Assembly (NCBI GenBank): GCA_950097015.1
Contig: CATNEN010000001.1
Span: forward strand, 16,248,501-16,312,500
DNA length: 64,000 nt
Source: Macrostomum hystrix
Lineage: Eukaryota; Platyhelminthes; Macrostomidae
Direction: 5' to 3'
Part shown: piece by piece, positions 33,378 through 45,454 of the stretch
Numbering within the stretch: the stretch's first letter is position 1
Layout: each line of letters begins with the position of its first letter
Notes under the pieces: generated by a model
What the model was told of the DNA's origin: nothing
Databases searched by the model: none
Seen by the model: the letters and a program-made list of their open reading frames with translations, nothing else
Made by a program: the position numbers and the translations under genes

Positions 33378-35277
33378 TTGAGTACTTAGCCAACTCTCAA
33401 CTTCAGCTCAAAGAAGAACTGCCGGCTTGTATTTGACTTGAGAATTTGTACGGGACAGTTCCTAATCGCACATTATAACCCCGAATAGCCAACCAATAGT
33501 CAACCAATGAGAGGCGAGCGCTTATCCTATTGGATGCAGGAGCCTTGGCTGATCCCTATTGATTCAGGATTCGATTTGGAGAAACCAATGAATGTGAGAT
33601 TTAGGATCAGAGAATAAGGAACTGGGATTTGGGATTTGGGAATTGGGTAAAAAAATTGGGATGTGGATTTAGAATCCGTCATAGGATTTAAGATTAGGGA
33701 TAGGCGTTTATGATATTGGAAGGGATTTAGGATAGGGATTGAGATCTGGTTACGGATTTAGATAGGCGATTTAGATGGATTTAAGATCAAGGATGGGAAT
33801 TTTACATACTACTATTTTTCAAGTCGCTGACTAGAATAAAAAATAACTAAAAAGTTGACGACTTTTCTACTGAAACAAAAGTTTTGTATGAGAAAAGATA
33901 ATGAAAGTATTTCTTTTGCATATATTTACAATTTTCTTTAATTCTTTTTAAAAATGATTTGTTGATTTTTTCTGTAAAAAATAATTTCGCATGCTCTCAC
34001 ATAGTACTGACAAGCACTAAGTAGTATGAATCACGAGAGTCAATTATTATTTGCAGGAAAAATGTTATTATTTGCTTGGAAAACGATGTGAATGGGGTTA
34101 AAAGTTTTGAGTAGATTTTGAGTTTTGAGTTTGAGTTCACTACAGAAATTTTACGCAATTGTTTAGTAGAGTTATAATAGCCAGACTTTAGCATTTTGTT
34201 ATATTTTTAAGAGCCATTGTTACCAAAATGATTCTATTAGAGATTAATCAATTTTGCAAATCTGATTCTGATTAAGAAACAACAGTTTGTTATTAGTTTC
34301 CATGGCAGCAAAATCACTTAGCCAAACAGGCCAGCAATTTGTGCCGCTGTGGCTGCGGGCTGTCCCTGCCTCGCGATACCAGCGGCAAACCTGCGACACG
34401 AGTTTGCAACAAACAAGCATCAAATATAATTGTGCAATTAACAGTAGTGAAAAACGACATAAAAAAACACGACAGGATTCATTAAAAAAACAAAGGGCGG
34501 AAATATTTTTCTTGTTCTGGAATAAGACAATGAGCTTTCTTCCAATGTTCTAAATAAATTATCCACGAATTAAAACAGAAACTGTTTCTTGTCTGGTCGA
34601 ACAAAATCATCTTGATTGACAGTTAAAACACTGATTTGTTACTTTCTTCTGTTTCAGTCTAGGCTGCATTGTTAAACTCGCGATAGCCGGACTCTGGCCT
34701 CGAACCATGGCTGGCCAAGCCTAAAATTGAAATCGATTTCACTCTGTTAAAATAGTGCGTCACAAATGCTATTCACACTACTAATTAATGGTCATTCTGT
34801 AAGTAGTATGCAAGCGAAATGTGTTTTTAAGGTGGAAATTTGTTTGAATAATCGCTTGAACAAAAAATATAAACTATGCTAAAGAACTTAAGAAGCAAGG
34901 ATTGATTTTAAAGAGGGACAAAAGAGAAGAGGAGACACAAAACACAATTAATGAACGACAACTAGCAGCTTAGTTTGCATTCGACAAAACAAGACAGGGA
35001 CAAGCCAGACAAGTCGACACTTGAATATAAAAAGTATTTTGTGTATAAATTAATTCATTGTAGAGCACATAAGACTTCCACGGAACAAATATATATGTAT
35101 TCTTATGCGTATGATCTGTAGCAATCGATAGTTAAATATGTGTATAAATATACTCTAAGGGTTCTAAGCTTGGGCATCGCCCTGCAGCAAAGGACTCGAA
35201 TCCTCGCTGGCGGCCCTCTGGCCTCGAGATCCCAGCAGCCCTGCATTATTTGTTGATAATTTGCTTTTCCACTTAGG
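33378..35277. other. upstream region of the channel gene, no gene recognised
   Basis: It contains loose GGATTTAGGATT-type repeats at 33590-33800 and AT-rich DNA. A B-box-like GGATTCGAGTCC (minus strand, about 35190-35205) hints at a decayed tRNA-derived repeat. The channel promoter should lie near 33400, but I see no clear TATA element. Confidence 0.4.
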
Positions 35278-35824
35278 AATGGGTTGTTGGGGTCTGAGGC
35301 GAGTCTACATGGTGGGGAATGGGTGGTTGGGGTCTGACGCGAGTGTACATGGTGGGGAATGGGTGGTTGGGGTCTGAGGCGAGTGTACATGGTGGGGAAT
35401 GGGTGGTTGGGGTCTGAGGCGAGTGTACATGGTGGGGAATGGGTGGTTGGGGTCTGACGCGAGTGTACAAGGTGGGGAATGGGTGGTTGGGGTCTGACGC
35501 GAGTGTACATGGTGGGGAATGGGTGGTTGGGGTCTGAGGCGAGTGTACATGGTGGGGAATGGGTGGTTGGGGTCTGAGGCGAGTGTACATGGTGGGGAAT
35601 GGGTGGTTGGGGTCTGACGCGAGTGTACAAGGTGGGGAATGGGTGGTTGGGGTCTGACGCGAGTGTACATGGTGGGGAATGGGTGGTTGGGGTCTGAGGC
35701 GAGTGTACATGGTGGGGAATGGGTGGTTGGGGTCTGACGCGAGTGTACAAGGTGGGGAATGGGTGGTTGGGGTCTGACGCGAGTGTACATGGTGGGGAAT
35801 GGGTGGTTGGGGTCTGACGCGAGT
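35278..35824. repeat. 40-bp satellite array, ~13.7 copies
   Basis: The unit contains GGGTGGTTGGGGTCTGAGGC then GAGTGTACATGGTGGGGAAT, exactly 40 bp. Variants are GAGGC/GACGC and ACATGG/ACAAGG. It ends about 100 bp downstream of the PTTG1IP-like stop codon. Open frames through it are repeat products. Confidence 0.9.
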
Positions 35825-35927
35825 ATAAGTGTTAAATATAATTTCCAGACCGCTAGAAGCTGTTTAAATTATCATGTCTAGCTCATATAATTGAGTCAGC
35901 AGAAAAAATGGATACATTATATTTGGA

Positions 35928-37900
35928 TTACGCACCATATTTGGACCGGATCTCGTCATATTTTTTCTCGCGTTCATTGCGTCTAAAATAAAAAATGGGT
36001 AAAGACGAATTCAAAATAATGCACTTGCTATGTTTTTTCAATTATATTATAAACTTTTGAGCACATCAGACACTCACCGCTCGGCGTGTCTGGCCTCACG
36101 CTCGACCCTGTCCTGCTCAAACTTGGCATTCTCAGCCAGGGTACTAAAATAACAAATCATAGATTATAAAATAATAATGATTTTTAAACACCTATTTTAA
36201 ATTGAACAAACAGTTAAAAATATTTCCTCACCGGCGGCTGGGCCCAGACTTGCCCCTGCAGCAGCAGCAATAGATGCAGCACGGCACGACCACAATGATG
36301 ACAAAAGCTAGCACACTCATGCAGATAATCAGTGCCAGGAAGTTGACAAGGCAGGTGCCCCAGCGGGCATCATTCAGCGGACAGTCTCCTGGGCCTGGAA
36401 TGAGGTGGCCCACTGGGTAGGGCTTGCACTTGTGGTCAGAGAAGCAGTACATGCACTGCAATGGGGTGGGTGCTTACATTGAAATTTACAGTAGCGAGAA
36501 AAAATATAATTACCTGTTGATAATTAACACGATGGAATCATTATTTTAGTAATTACTCACGGGTGCATTTCGGACACAATTCTGGCAGTTATCATTGCTA
36601 GCTGTGCCACTGAACTGAGTGCAGTCTGTAAAATAATATAAGTGCATTGATGGGTAAGGTTGAGATCAATATTGGAGCTCTATTTAATAGTAGGCTTTCA
36701 TATTACAAAAAAATGCATAAACTAGAAACCTATACATTTGGATTTTGAAGGAAGTAAATTATTTCATTGAACCAAAATGTTTTAAATAAATTGTACATCA
36801 TATATCATAGCCTTGTCTCATATCACATTATTTGCTCAAGTGTTGTGCCTAGTAAAGAACAATATTTTTACAGACTTTTGTTTTACATTCCTTAAGCAGA
36901 CATTATATACTTTTATTTGCATATATAATATTTTAGCCTTAGATTTTGGTTTTCAATAACTGTAGATCAATAACCTTTTGCAGTATACTTCAGTAACTTC
37001 TGATATCACAGTAACTTCTGAGTTAAATATATATATAATTATTATAGAATTATATGTCCTCAGTTACAATTTGACAATGTGTTTTGTATTTTTGTCAAAT
37101 GGTCAAATAGCTTGATTTTAATATATTTTAGTGAATTAAGAATTGTGCCTAAGTGCAACACTGTCAGAAGTAAAAATTGAATTAAGTTGTAAGCTAAAAA
37201 ACTTCAAAAATATCAATACAAACAGTATCTATGTTTAACCATTAATTTTGCACAAAGCTAAGAACTTGGAGCAATTTGTTTAGCAGATTTGATCTAGTGT
37301 ATTTAACATAAAGAAACTCTTTGTAAATTTTTCAGCTTCTGGTTATTAATTCTTTTGACAATTTTCTAGATCTTTCCAGCCTTTGCCAGTATAGCTATAC
37401 TTGTCATACAGCACCAAACTGTATTTTTGCTGCAACCAATCTTCATAAAAAAGCTTTTTTCTGTGCGACCTGGACATCAACCGCCATGGGTTTGATGGTT
37501 TGATGCCTGATGTTGACAAAACAATTCAGCAGTGGATAGCCAAATCTGGAGGCCTTCTTAATTTATGAACCTGCTGGAATTCATTTAGTACTATGCTTTT
37601 CAACAAACTATTTCAACAAACTAGGCCTATATTTTGAATTTTTTGGCTTTATTGTAATAAAAACATACTGATTTAGATATATCTTTCTTGACAAGTGAAC
37701 TTAGAAATTAGAAATTAATATTCTATTAATTTGTGTCTACAAGTAACAACACAGCAACATCATAGTTCATAATCATACAAATATTTACATTAGATTAAAC
37801 TTTCTGCATAGCATGACTTACCAATATTAGTGGAATTCTCTCCGACAGCAGCTGCTACAAAGCAGCAAAGCAGCAGACTCACGAATATTTTTGAAATCAT
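35928..37900 (-). CDS. PTTG1IP: PTTG1IP (PBF) homologue, single-pass membrane glycoprotein, 5 exons
   Basis: Minus-strand exons: 37900-37822, 36625-36561, 36455-36232, 36143-36078, 35982-35928. All joins are in phase, giving 162 aa. A signal peptide (IFVSLLLCCFVAAAVG) is followed by a short Cys-rich PSI-like ectodomain (DNCQNCV, CMYCFSDHKC) and the family motif RWGTCLVNFLALIICMSV at the start of the transmembrane helix. Then come a Cys cluster (CCIYCCCC) and a charged cytoplasmic tail ending KKYDEIRSKYGA, matching the conserved family ending DEIRxKYGL. In vertebrates this protein binds PTTG1/securin and helps its nuclear entry; the role here is inferred by homology. Length agrees with the ~180-aa vertebrate protein. 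It is divergent from the fibrinogen-domain gene, with 765 bp between the start codons. Confidence 0.9.
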
Positions 37901-38665
37901 TGTCTTTAAGAAGTAAACTTCTGAAGTAAGAAGATAAATTAAACAGTTCCAAGACAAGTCTCTTCCGAGTGGTCGTAAATTGAAAATTTACTTTAAATTA
38001 AACACGTGCGACTTGTAAACAATACGTAATATTAAAACTAAATTTTATCAAATAAAAGAAAGTTAAAAACGTTAATAATAAAGTTAACATTCTTTGGACG
38101 CTTATTATTATTATTATTGATTACTGTCGATGGCTTTATTAGGGTTAGCTTACCGCTTTTGAATCATTCCTACTTTTAAGATATTCACCCAATATTCACC
38201 GCATATAATATTCAGATGCATATACGAGCTATTTCTCATTATTTAAAGTTCCTCATTATTTAAAATAATATTACAGTTTTTAGTTTTTAGTTAGATGAAA
38301 TGTTGTTGTCTTTAAAAAGCTCAATAAAATAGAAAAGCTACACGAATTCTAGGCTGAAATGTTGCATTTTTTCGCATATACATATTTATTCTGCATCTTA
38401 TTGTCACTCAAATGTGACAAAGCGTGTCTTGCATTTATTTCGGGAATGAAGCATATCCAAATTGACAAGCGAAAATTGCTGTAATACAAATTTAAAAATG
38501 CATGCTTCGTTGAGCAGGCTGTGGAAAAAAATATTGGAAGGCTTTAGAACTCATTTAATGCTGTGTTTTATAACACTGAGCTGAAGAATTCCTGAAAAAA
38601 CACTGGTGTGATATAGCTCTAGCTAAATTCCCAACTCCAGCTGGGGTTGGTTGAAATCTAAAAGC

Positions 38666-39662
38666 ATGCGGATATTATATTTTCTATCGGTAATTAACTT
38701 CCTCCATTCTGTGATTTTCGTGACGCCAATTACCGCCGGCAACTCCATAGTCACATGGAGAGCCATCCATGAAGACCTGACAGAGTACCGGCTGATCAAG
38801 AGCTCCTTGGCTGAGGATTCCTTCCAGTGCGTTCGCCAGGCTTCAGAAGGGACTCAGGCGGTCTGGTATTCTAGTCTCAACCAGAGCTGCCAGCAGTTTG
38901 TTTGTAACCGGGGCACGAACGGATGCAGAAAGTGCCGACATGCGGCTGCTGACCTTGTTGACAACGTAATCAAGCAGGTTTGGGTGAGCAGCTTCTCAAT
39001 CAAATCAATTCAAATATAAGCCAAAATTACAAAGCTAGATATCTTTTCGCGCGTAGGTGAGAGCGCAGCCGTCAGGCCAGGTGAGGTGCTGGAAGACATT
39101 CCAGCACCGAGTGAGTTCCAATCTGAGCTTCTACCGCAACTGGTCCCAGTACGCGCGCGGGTTTGGCGACGATGAGGCCGACAACTTCTGGCTGGGTCTC
39201 GACACCCTGCACCAGCTGACAGCAGACGGTGGCCGAAGAGTTCGCTGGGAGCTGAGCGACTGGGACGGCAAGTGGTACTGGACCGAGAGCCTCAACTTTA
39301 GCGTTGCCGGAGCCCCTGACAAGTTTCGAGCTTCAATCGGCAACATGGACTCCGGCAGCTCCAGTATCGGCCAGGCATTCAAAGTTAGCAATGTCGGCAT
39401 CCAGGGAAACAGATTCTCCACACCAGAGAGCGACAACGACAATAGCCCCGCGAACTGCGCTTCAGAGCGACATGGGGGCTGGTGGTTCGGCTACTGTGGC
39501 TACTTCAACCCCAACGGACTGTACCGTTATCCGCCCGAAGCGCTTCATGTGTCCAGCCCTCCGGTTCCGATGAGTTACACCTGCTCTGGCTGCCCGAGTC
39601 CTATCACTGGGTCTTATTCTCTGCAAACCATCGAGTGCCTGATTGAGTACGACATGGCCTGA
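38666..39662 (+). CDS. secreted fibrinogen-related domain (FReD) protein, 2 exons
   Basis: Exons 38666-38977 and 39057-39662 join in phase 0 (79-bp intron) to give 305 aa. The N-terminus has a hydrophobic signal (ILYFLSVINFLHSVIFV). A ~75-residue segment with several Cys (FQCVRQASEGTQAVWYSSL, CRKCRHAAADLVDN) follows, which I do not recognise. From about residue 110 is a fibrinogen C-terminal-type domain: CWKTFQHRV, NWSQYARGFGDDEADNFWLG, then a WDGKWYW strand, a Ca2+-site-like SDNDNSPANCA and GGWWFGYCGYFNPNGLY. It is likely extracellular and carbohydrate- or pattern-binding, as for ficolin-like FReD proteins, but the ligand is unknown. The last ~35 residues (CSGCPSP, then IECLIEYDMA) are less typical. 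The ATG at 38666 is the first good start before the signal sequence. Confidence 0.88.
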
Positions 39663-41108
39663 GCTCTGTTAATCTAAAAGTTAATGCTCTTGTTTGACGA
39701 TGAATTTATCTATTGCGTCAACATTCTATTGCGTGAAATTCAGAGGTAGATTTAGCTAAAAGCTTTGTTAAAAACTTAACCCTAGCGTCACACCGCAGCG
39801 AAGCCGTCGCAATGCCCCGCCTAGTAAAGCAAATGAAAATAAAGCAAATGAAATAATGAATGCCAGGCACGATTCAGTTGCCATGCGTAACAGTTGAGAA
39901 TATATATTTCTTTTTTTTAATTTTACATTTAGTATAGACATAGAGATGACTTCGCGAAATGGATGTATGCTTATCTTAACTATGTGTCACAATCTCAAAT
40001 TAAAATAATTTTTACGAGGTGTATTTTGACCACAACAGTTTCCAGAGAAACCTGCGATCTAACACAGACACACACATACACACAGAGATACACACACACA
40101 CCCGAATCTAACACACACACCCGAATCTAACACACACACCCGAATCTAACACACACCCGAATCTAACACACACCCGAATCTAACACACACCCGAATCTAA
40201 CACACACACACACACACCCGAATCTAACACACACACACACACACGAATCTAACACACACACACACACATGAATGGCTTGAAAAAATACTAAATAAATACT
40301 TAAAGTAGCTGATTAGTACGCGAACTTGCACTGGCAGATCAGAGCTGATTTTAAAAGATCGAAGAAGAGTCGAGAATCGAATTATGAAGTTTGAGATTAA
40401 GAACGTACCACTTTTTAAAGTACCTCTTTTACAGCTTCCATTCTATAAATTTGATGAATTTGATGAAACAAAAACTGCTTAGTATCTAAGCCAGAGCCAT
40501 GCTAGAAGTCAAGGCTGCACTGAAGTCGGCGACCTCTCGGGGGCTTCCACGCCCAGTCTGCATGCAACAGGAGGCCCATCTACATCAGACTGACTTGTCT
40601 CTTAGAGAATGTCACTGCTGACACTATGCGAAGCTATGCGACACTATGATTGAGCTGCTGCACAATTTGCTGGTGCGAGCTGCTAGTAGATGGACTTCTG
40701 AGTCTGAACTAAAGGGTAAATCTCACCAAGCAGCATCGGAATTTGTCCTCTTAAAAAATTCTCGAAAAAAACACATGTAATAGCTCTAAAATATTTATTT
40801 CCATCAACAGAATGTAGTTTGCATACTAAAAGCACAAAATATTAAAGTCTTATGCTTGAAAATTACTTTTTGTTTTTCTGGAGAAACGTACATCACGACT
40901 GTTACAAATAAATTATAAATCGTCCTTTTAGCAGATATTATCGAATGGTATAACTAATTTGCACTTAAAAAAGACTAACTAAACCTTTTTGTTGCTGAAG
41001 TATTTTTTGATTACTAGTTTTTTTGTTTTTCTCCTTGATCTATGGACTCAATATTATTTAACGTTGGTAGTTCGCACAAGCTAATTATGGCTTACATCTT
41101 AATTATAG
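39663..41108. other. intergenic stretch with a CA-rich minisatellite
   Basis: At 40060-40270 there is a CA-rich minisatellite with an ACCCGAATCTAACACAC core, about 8 copies. The rest is AT-rich. An AATAAA-like signal (AAAATAAAGC) lies near 39836, about 175 bp past the FReD stop. No other gene is visible. Confidence 0.5.
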
Positions 41109-41112
41109 CTAT

Positions 41113-41581
41113 TGTAATGAAATAATTCGTCTATTTTAAATTGTTAGTAAAATCAAAATATTTATTGTATACTGTTATTACAACTAAATTTATGCTAATC
41201 ATCTTCTCATATAACCGGTATTTTCGTACGGATGTTTGTATTAATTATGTATTTAGTATTTGTTAAATCTACGCTTGACAAGTTAAATATAAAGTGACAC
41301 CAGTTGCAACCGGTTTTCTGACCCGCGCGCGCGCATCGGGATTAGCCACTAAGTTTAGTTAATTAGAATATTCGAACATTAGATTATAATTAATATAACC
41401 ACCTTTAACTAATCTTGCTCTATATTGTAAGCGCGTGCGTCAGCAAAGCGGCGTAATTTATATAACAGAAGTAGGCCCTATCACTAATTATATTACTAAT
41501 TATACTACATTAAGCTGCAGCCCTTCAAAACGATTTACAATTCATTTTAAATGGCGACCACCGATTAATAAATTCATTACA
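41113..41581 (+). repeat. left LTR
   Basis: 469 bp, TG...CA bounded. It contains a (GC)n patch CCCGCGCGCGCGC at about 41323. Its last ~40 bp include AAATGGCGACCACCG, which nearly repeats the primer-site sequence just outside it (AAATGGCGACCACGCC). Confidence 0.9.
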
Positions 41582-42027
41582 AATGGCGACCACGCCAGGA
41601 CCATACTCTAAATGTTAGACTCTGCTGGAATCTATTAGCTATTTTAATATAATCTGGATTCATATTAATTTACTTTGTGTAGTTTTGAGTAATCTCTTCT
41701 CTGATATCGAAATTTGTTAATATCTACATACACTTTATCTGTATTTTCTGGTTATATATTGTCTCACTAAATCTCAGTTAGTCTAGAGCTAGTCTCTTGA
41801 TTGTTGGCCCTATTGCATGTTGCAACTACAGTTTAACTAGGCCTAGATCTCATTAATGACTTATTTCTCCTTTGGTATTTACCTAATAATTTATTTTGTT
41901 TCAAACTACATTTCAAACTCAAACTAGTAATATTGGTCTTAATAGGTTAAGTTAAATAAGATCTTAGCTTAACATTTCATTTGTGATGTCTCAACACTTA
42001 ATGGACACAATTGAATTAAGAAATTGA

Positions 42028-43305
42028 TCAGTTCAGAGAGCACCTGTGCCAATTCAATCCAACCCTTGGCCAGGCCAATCTGGTGACTTCCAGTCAAACC
42101 CAAATGCAGACTATTCATTCTTTAACCCACCAGAACAAATCAATAGAACTGAACCAACAATACAAACAAATCCTTTCCATATAGATTATGGTCATAGAGA
42201 ACCATACGTTCCATCATCATCTGCACAAGAAAATATGAGAGTTCAAGAGTGGATAAACCACAATCCATCAAGAAGCACTAATCCATTTTTAGATGAAGCA
42301 TCATGTATTGCCGATTCAGAGCCAACCAATGCTACCAATCCTAGCCTTTTCTTAGGCCCAGTGCCTCAAGTTTTTCAAGCACAAAAGCACACTAGCATTG
42401 AGCCTATGCCAACATCTTACCAGATTCCTCCTGTGCCTAAGCCAGCACCATTTAATGGCAAGGAAGACTTTTCTGATTTCATTGCTAGAATCGATAATTA
42501 TCTTTGCAGATTCCCTAGCTTGACTGATGCTATCAAAATTCAAACACTTGTTGCTTTCTTAGGTCCAGTCTTTAGTTCTTATAGAGCCTGGTTGACACAT
42601 GCATGTGCATCAGCAGGTATGCCTCTAGGTACACCTCTTGAACAACTGCCAAATGCTACCTATGACTTATGTGTGCAATTTTTAAAGAGTAGACAAGGTG
42701 AGAAAACTAGTATTGTTCTTAGAAGAGAAGTTCGGACCCTAACTAGGAAGCCTAATGAAACATTTGAGCAATTCTTGACAAACTTACAAAATCTAGCCAT
42801 TCAAGCTTATCCAGAAAATGCCAATAGTGAAGTAGTCCAAACTATGGTGCTTGACCAATTTATTGCAGGTATTGGTGACTTAAAGGTAACAGAGTATTTG
42901 TCTAACCAATTGCACCTTGAGACACCAGAACAAGCTCTACAGCTGGCACAACAAGTTCGAGAGACACAGTTGCTACTTCAAAGTCAATCTACACATAGTG
43001 CACAAAGAAGCAATATAATAAGAAACACTAAGCCAATTTACCCACATATGGGAAGTCAGCAATGCAATTCAATAGACTCTCAATCCAACCACATGCAAGC
43101 AACTACTAAAACATCTGTAAATGCAAGGCCTTATCAACCAGCACTACTGAACCAGCCACAGCGCCAACTGCACCAGAGCAGGAACCAAGGTAAATGCTAT
43201 GGATGTGGTCAACATGGGCACATAAATAGGAATTGCCCAAACGCCAATCAGGCTGGATCACGGGGCAGATTCCAGCCAAGAGTGCCAACTGCCCCACCAC
43301 TGTAG
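42028..43305 (+). CDS. Gag polyprotein of the LTR element, CCHC type
   Basis: The frame encodes ~425 aa up to a TAG at 43303-43305. It has an Asn/Pro/Gln-rich N-terminus and a capsid-like middle (PAPFNGKEDFSDFIARIDNY, then FLKSRQGEKTS and VRTLTRKPNETFEQFLTNLQ). Near the C-terminus is one zinc knuckle, CYGCGQHGHINRNC (CX2CX4HX4C). The first ATG of the frame (41986) is followed after 13 codons by a TGA at 42025, and no other ATG occurs until about 42236. So initiation needs readthrough, a non-ATG start, splicing, or the stop is a lesion. It would form the retrotransposon particle and bind its RNA. Confidence 0.85.
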   Translation, partial: SVQRAPVPIQSNPWPGQSGDFQSNPNADYSFFNPPEQINRTEPTIQTNPFHIDYGHREPYVPSSSAQENMRVQEWINHNPSRSTNPFLDEASCIADSEPTNATNPSLFLGPVPQVFQAQKHTSIEPMPTSYQIPPVPKPAPFNGKEDFSDFIARIDNYLCRFPSLTDAIKIQTLVAFLGPVFSSYRAWLTHACASAGMPLGTPLEQLPNATYDLCVQFLKSRQGEKTSIVLRREVRTLTRKPNETFEQFLTNLQNLAIQAYPENANSEVVQTMVLDQFIAGIGDLKVTEYLSNQLHLETPEQALQLAQQVRETQLLLQSQSTHSAQRSNIIRNTKPIYPHMGSQQCNSIDSQSNHMQATTKTSVNARPYQPALLNQPQRQLHQSRNQGKCYGCGQHGHINRNCPNANQAGSRGRFQPRVPTAPPL

Positions 43306-44030
43306 CTGATCACCAAAAGCAAGGAGCTGGGGAAATCCTTAATGTAAATCTTGATTTTAATAATGCTATATATGTAAATGCAATTGTAGCGTCTAAAAAA
43401 ATACCTTGCCTAATAGACACAGGCTCTAGTGTCACAATCATTTCAGCTGATGTCCTTAATCAACCTAGACTAAATCTTATCAAGGCAGAAGTTCAGTTAA
43501 CAGTTGCCAATGGCGAAGAATTAAAGGTTTTAGGAAAGAAAAAAGTTACCTTTTCATTTGGCCAACTCAATTTAGCACATGAAGTATATGTGTGTAGCAA
43601 TATCCAGCACAATGTAATTATAGGTTTAGATTTCTTAAAGCAATTTGATGTTTCTATCCACCCAGCACAAGGTATTATTACTTTCAATGCTCATAACAAA
43701 TCAATTCCAACTCGGAAAACCATGGAAGTCCCAAGGTTTCAAGTCCTTGTTGTGGCCGAAACTACAACTGTGCCACCAGGCCAGACTCTTGATATTTCTA
43801 TTAGGTCAAAACTTCCTGATCAATCACTTGCTCCAGGCATTGTTGAATCAAATCACCATGTCCCAGGTCTCTTGCTTGCCAGAGGTATTCATCTAATAAA
43901 AAATTATGTCGCTATGGCCGAAATTAATGCAGATTTTATTTCAGATGCCCGACTGTGTTGCTATAAGCTACAAGTAAACTTTTGTTTGATTGCACTTTTT
44001 AATTTTCCATGCGTATGCGTTAATATTTAA
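43306..44030 (+). CDS. retropepsin (aspartic protease) of the LTR element
   Basis: This frame overlaps the end of gag (open from about 43233) in a different phase, so it would be reached by ribosomal frameshifting if expressed. It has the catalytic motif PCLIDTGSSVTIIS (D-T-G) and the late family signature NVIIGLDFLKQFDV. About 100 more residues of linker follow (VVAETTTVPPGQTLDI resembles the protease-RT linker of Ty3-type elements). It stops where reverse transcriptase would normally begin, marking the deletion point at about 43.96 kb. Confidence 0.8.
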
Positions 44031-44981
44031 ACAATATGTCGTCAATCGAATGCTTTTCGCTGCAATAAAGTTCTTTCGTTTGCGTGTATCTCGAAGTTAT
44101 TTATCTTCTGTTTGCATTTCCAATATCCTTAAGTGTATCGGTTGCTTTGCAATAAAATTTACCTCCATTCGTGATCAATGCATTTTAAAGTCCCAATATG
44201 ATTAGTTGTTACTCGTTACTCGCTAAAATCGTGTTTTTCAAATGTTAAGTTTTTGTGTATGTTTTCTTGCGTTTTCACAATTTTGCGCATTTCAATGAGT
44301 TATTGTTTGTGAATGGACCTACCACTGACTATTCCCTCGTTATTGTTGATGTCGAATGAATCCAAATAACTAGTCGAAGTTTGATCGTGTTTAAGTTTTG
44401 TCGTGATGTTCGTTATCCATTAAATGTCTATTTGTACCGTAAGAAACCTGTAGACTGTATTGACTGTATTTTTAGACTTTGCAATTTTGTATTTTATACT
44501 GTATCCGCGTTGTCATAGTTACTGTTATGTTTAGTAGTTTGTCGTGGTTTTCTTCTAGCCGCTGCCACAGCCAGGCATGCAGGAGGCATTGAAATGTCCT
44601 CCTTGTCATCGCCCGGCAGGTTGGTTCGGTAGAGTTTTGTGAGGCTCGCTGAGGCTTAGGGATTCGAAGCTACCCCGTCTTTTCGGTGCGTGGTGCAGCT
44701 TTCGATCGCCCAATTTCTTGTCGGTTCTTGTTGGTCAGTTTCGCAGTCCCCGCTCCCAAGCGTACATTTTGTGCTGTTCGTCTTGTGTTGCTCGGTATCT
44801 GTTGAACGGTGTCGCATGATATCTATTGCTTCGTGTAGAGTATACATTATCGAACCTTGTATTTGTACTGCTAGTAGTATAATCGCGATATGAAGCTATG
44901 TATTGAAGTCATTGTAATGCCATATGTACGTTATTTATTGTTATTTTCAATGAGGACATTGACTTTTGTTGAGGAGGATGA

Positions 44982-45450
44982 TGTAATGAAATAATTCGTC
45001 TATTTTAAATTGTTAGTAAAATCAAAATATTTATTGTATACTGTTATTACAACTAAATTTATGCTAATCATCTTCTCATATAACCGGTATTTTCGTACGG
45101 ATGTTTGTATTAATTATGTATTTAGTATTTGTTAAATCTACGCTTGACAAGTTAAATATAAAGTGACACCAGTTGCAACCGGTTTTCTGACCCGCGCGCG
45201 CGCATCGGGATTAGCCACTAAGTTTAGTTAATTAGAATATTCGAACATTAGATTATAATTAATATAACCACCTTTAACTAATCTTGCTCTATATTGTAAG
45301 CGCGTGCGTCAGCAAAGCGGCGTAATTTATATAACAGAAGTAGGCCCTATCACTAATTATATTACTAATTATACTACATTAAGCTGCAGCCCTTCAAAAC
45401 GATTTACAATTCATTTTAAATGGCGACCACCGATTAATAATTTCATTACA
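44982..45450 (+). repeat. right LTR
   Basis: 469 bp, essentially identical to the left LTR; the visible difference is AATTTC versus AAATTC near the 3' end. Confidence 0.9.
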
Positions 45451-45454
45451 CTAT

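Larger units (their letters stand above)
41113..45450 (+). mobile_element. LTR retrotransposon with gag-protease but no polymerase
   Basis: Direct repeats of 469 bp, 41113-41581 and 44982-45450, start TGTAATGAAATAATTCG and end TTCATTACA. I see only one difference between them, near the 3' end, so the insertion is young. The flanks carry CTAT (41109-41112 and 45451-45454), a 4-bp target duplication. A primer-site-like TGGCGACCACGCC (41584) directly follows the left LTR. A purine-rich GAGGAGGATGA precedes the right LTR. Inside are gag (from ~42028) and a retropepsin (to ~44030). The 950 bp from 44031 to the right LTR hold no reverse transcriptase, RNase H or integrase. The element must depend on enzymes from another element. 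Confidence 0.9.

Noticed and set aside
35103-35790. Proline-rich repeat proteins on the minus strand
   Set aside because: The 40-bp satellite is open in three frames on one strand, and no splice or start context supports a gene.
43960-44981. Possible reverse transcriptase remnant before the right LTR
   Set aside because: No YXDD-like or other RT, RNase H or integrase motif could be read in any frame.
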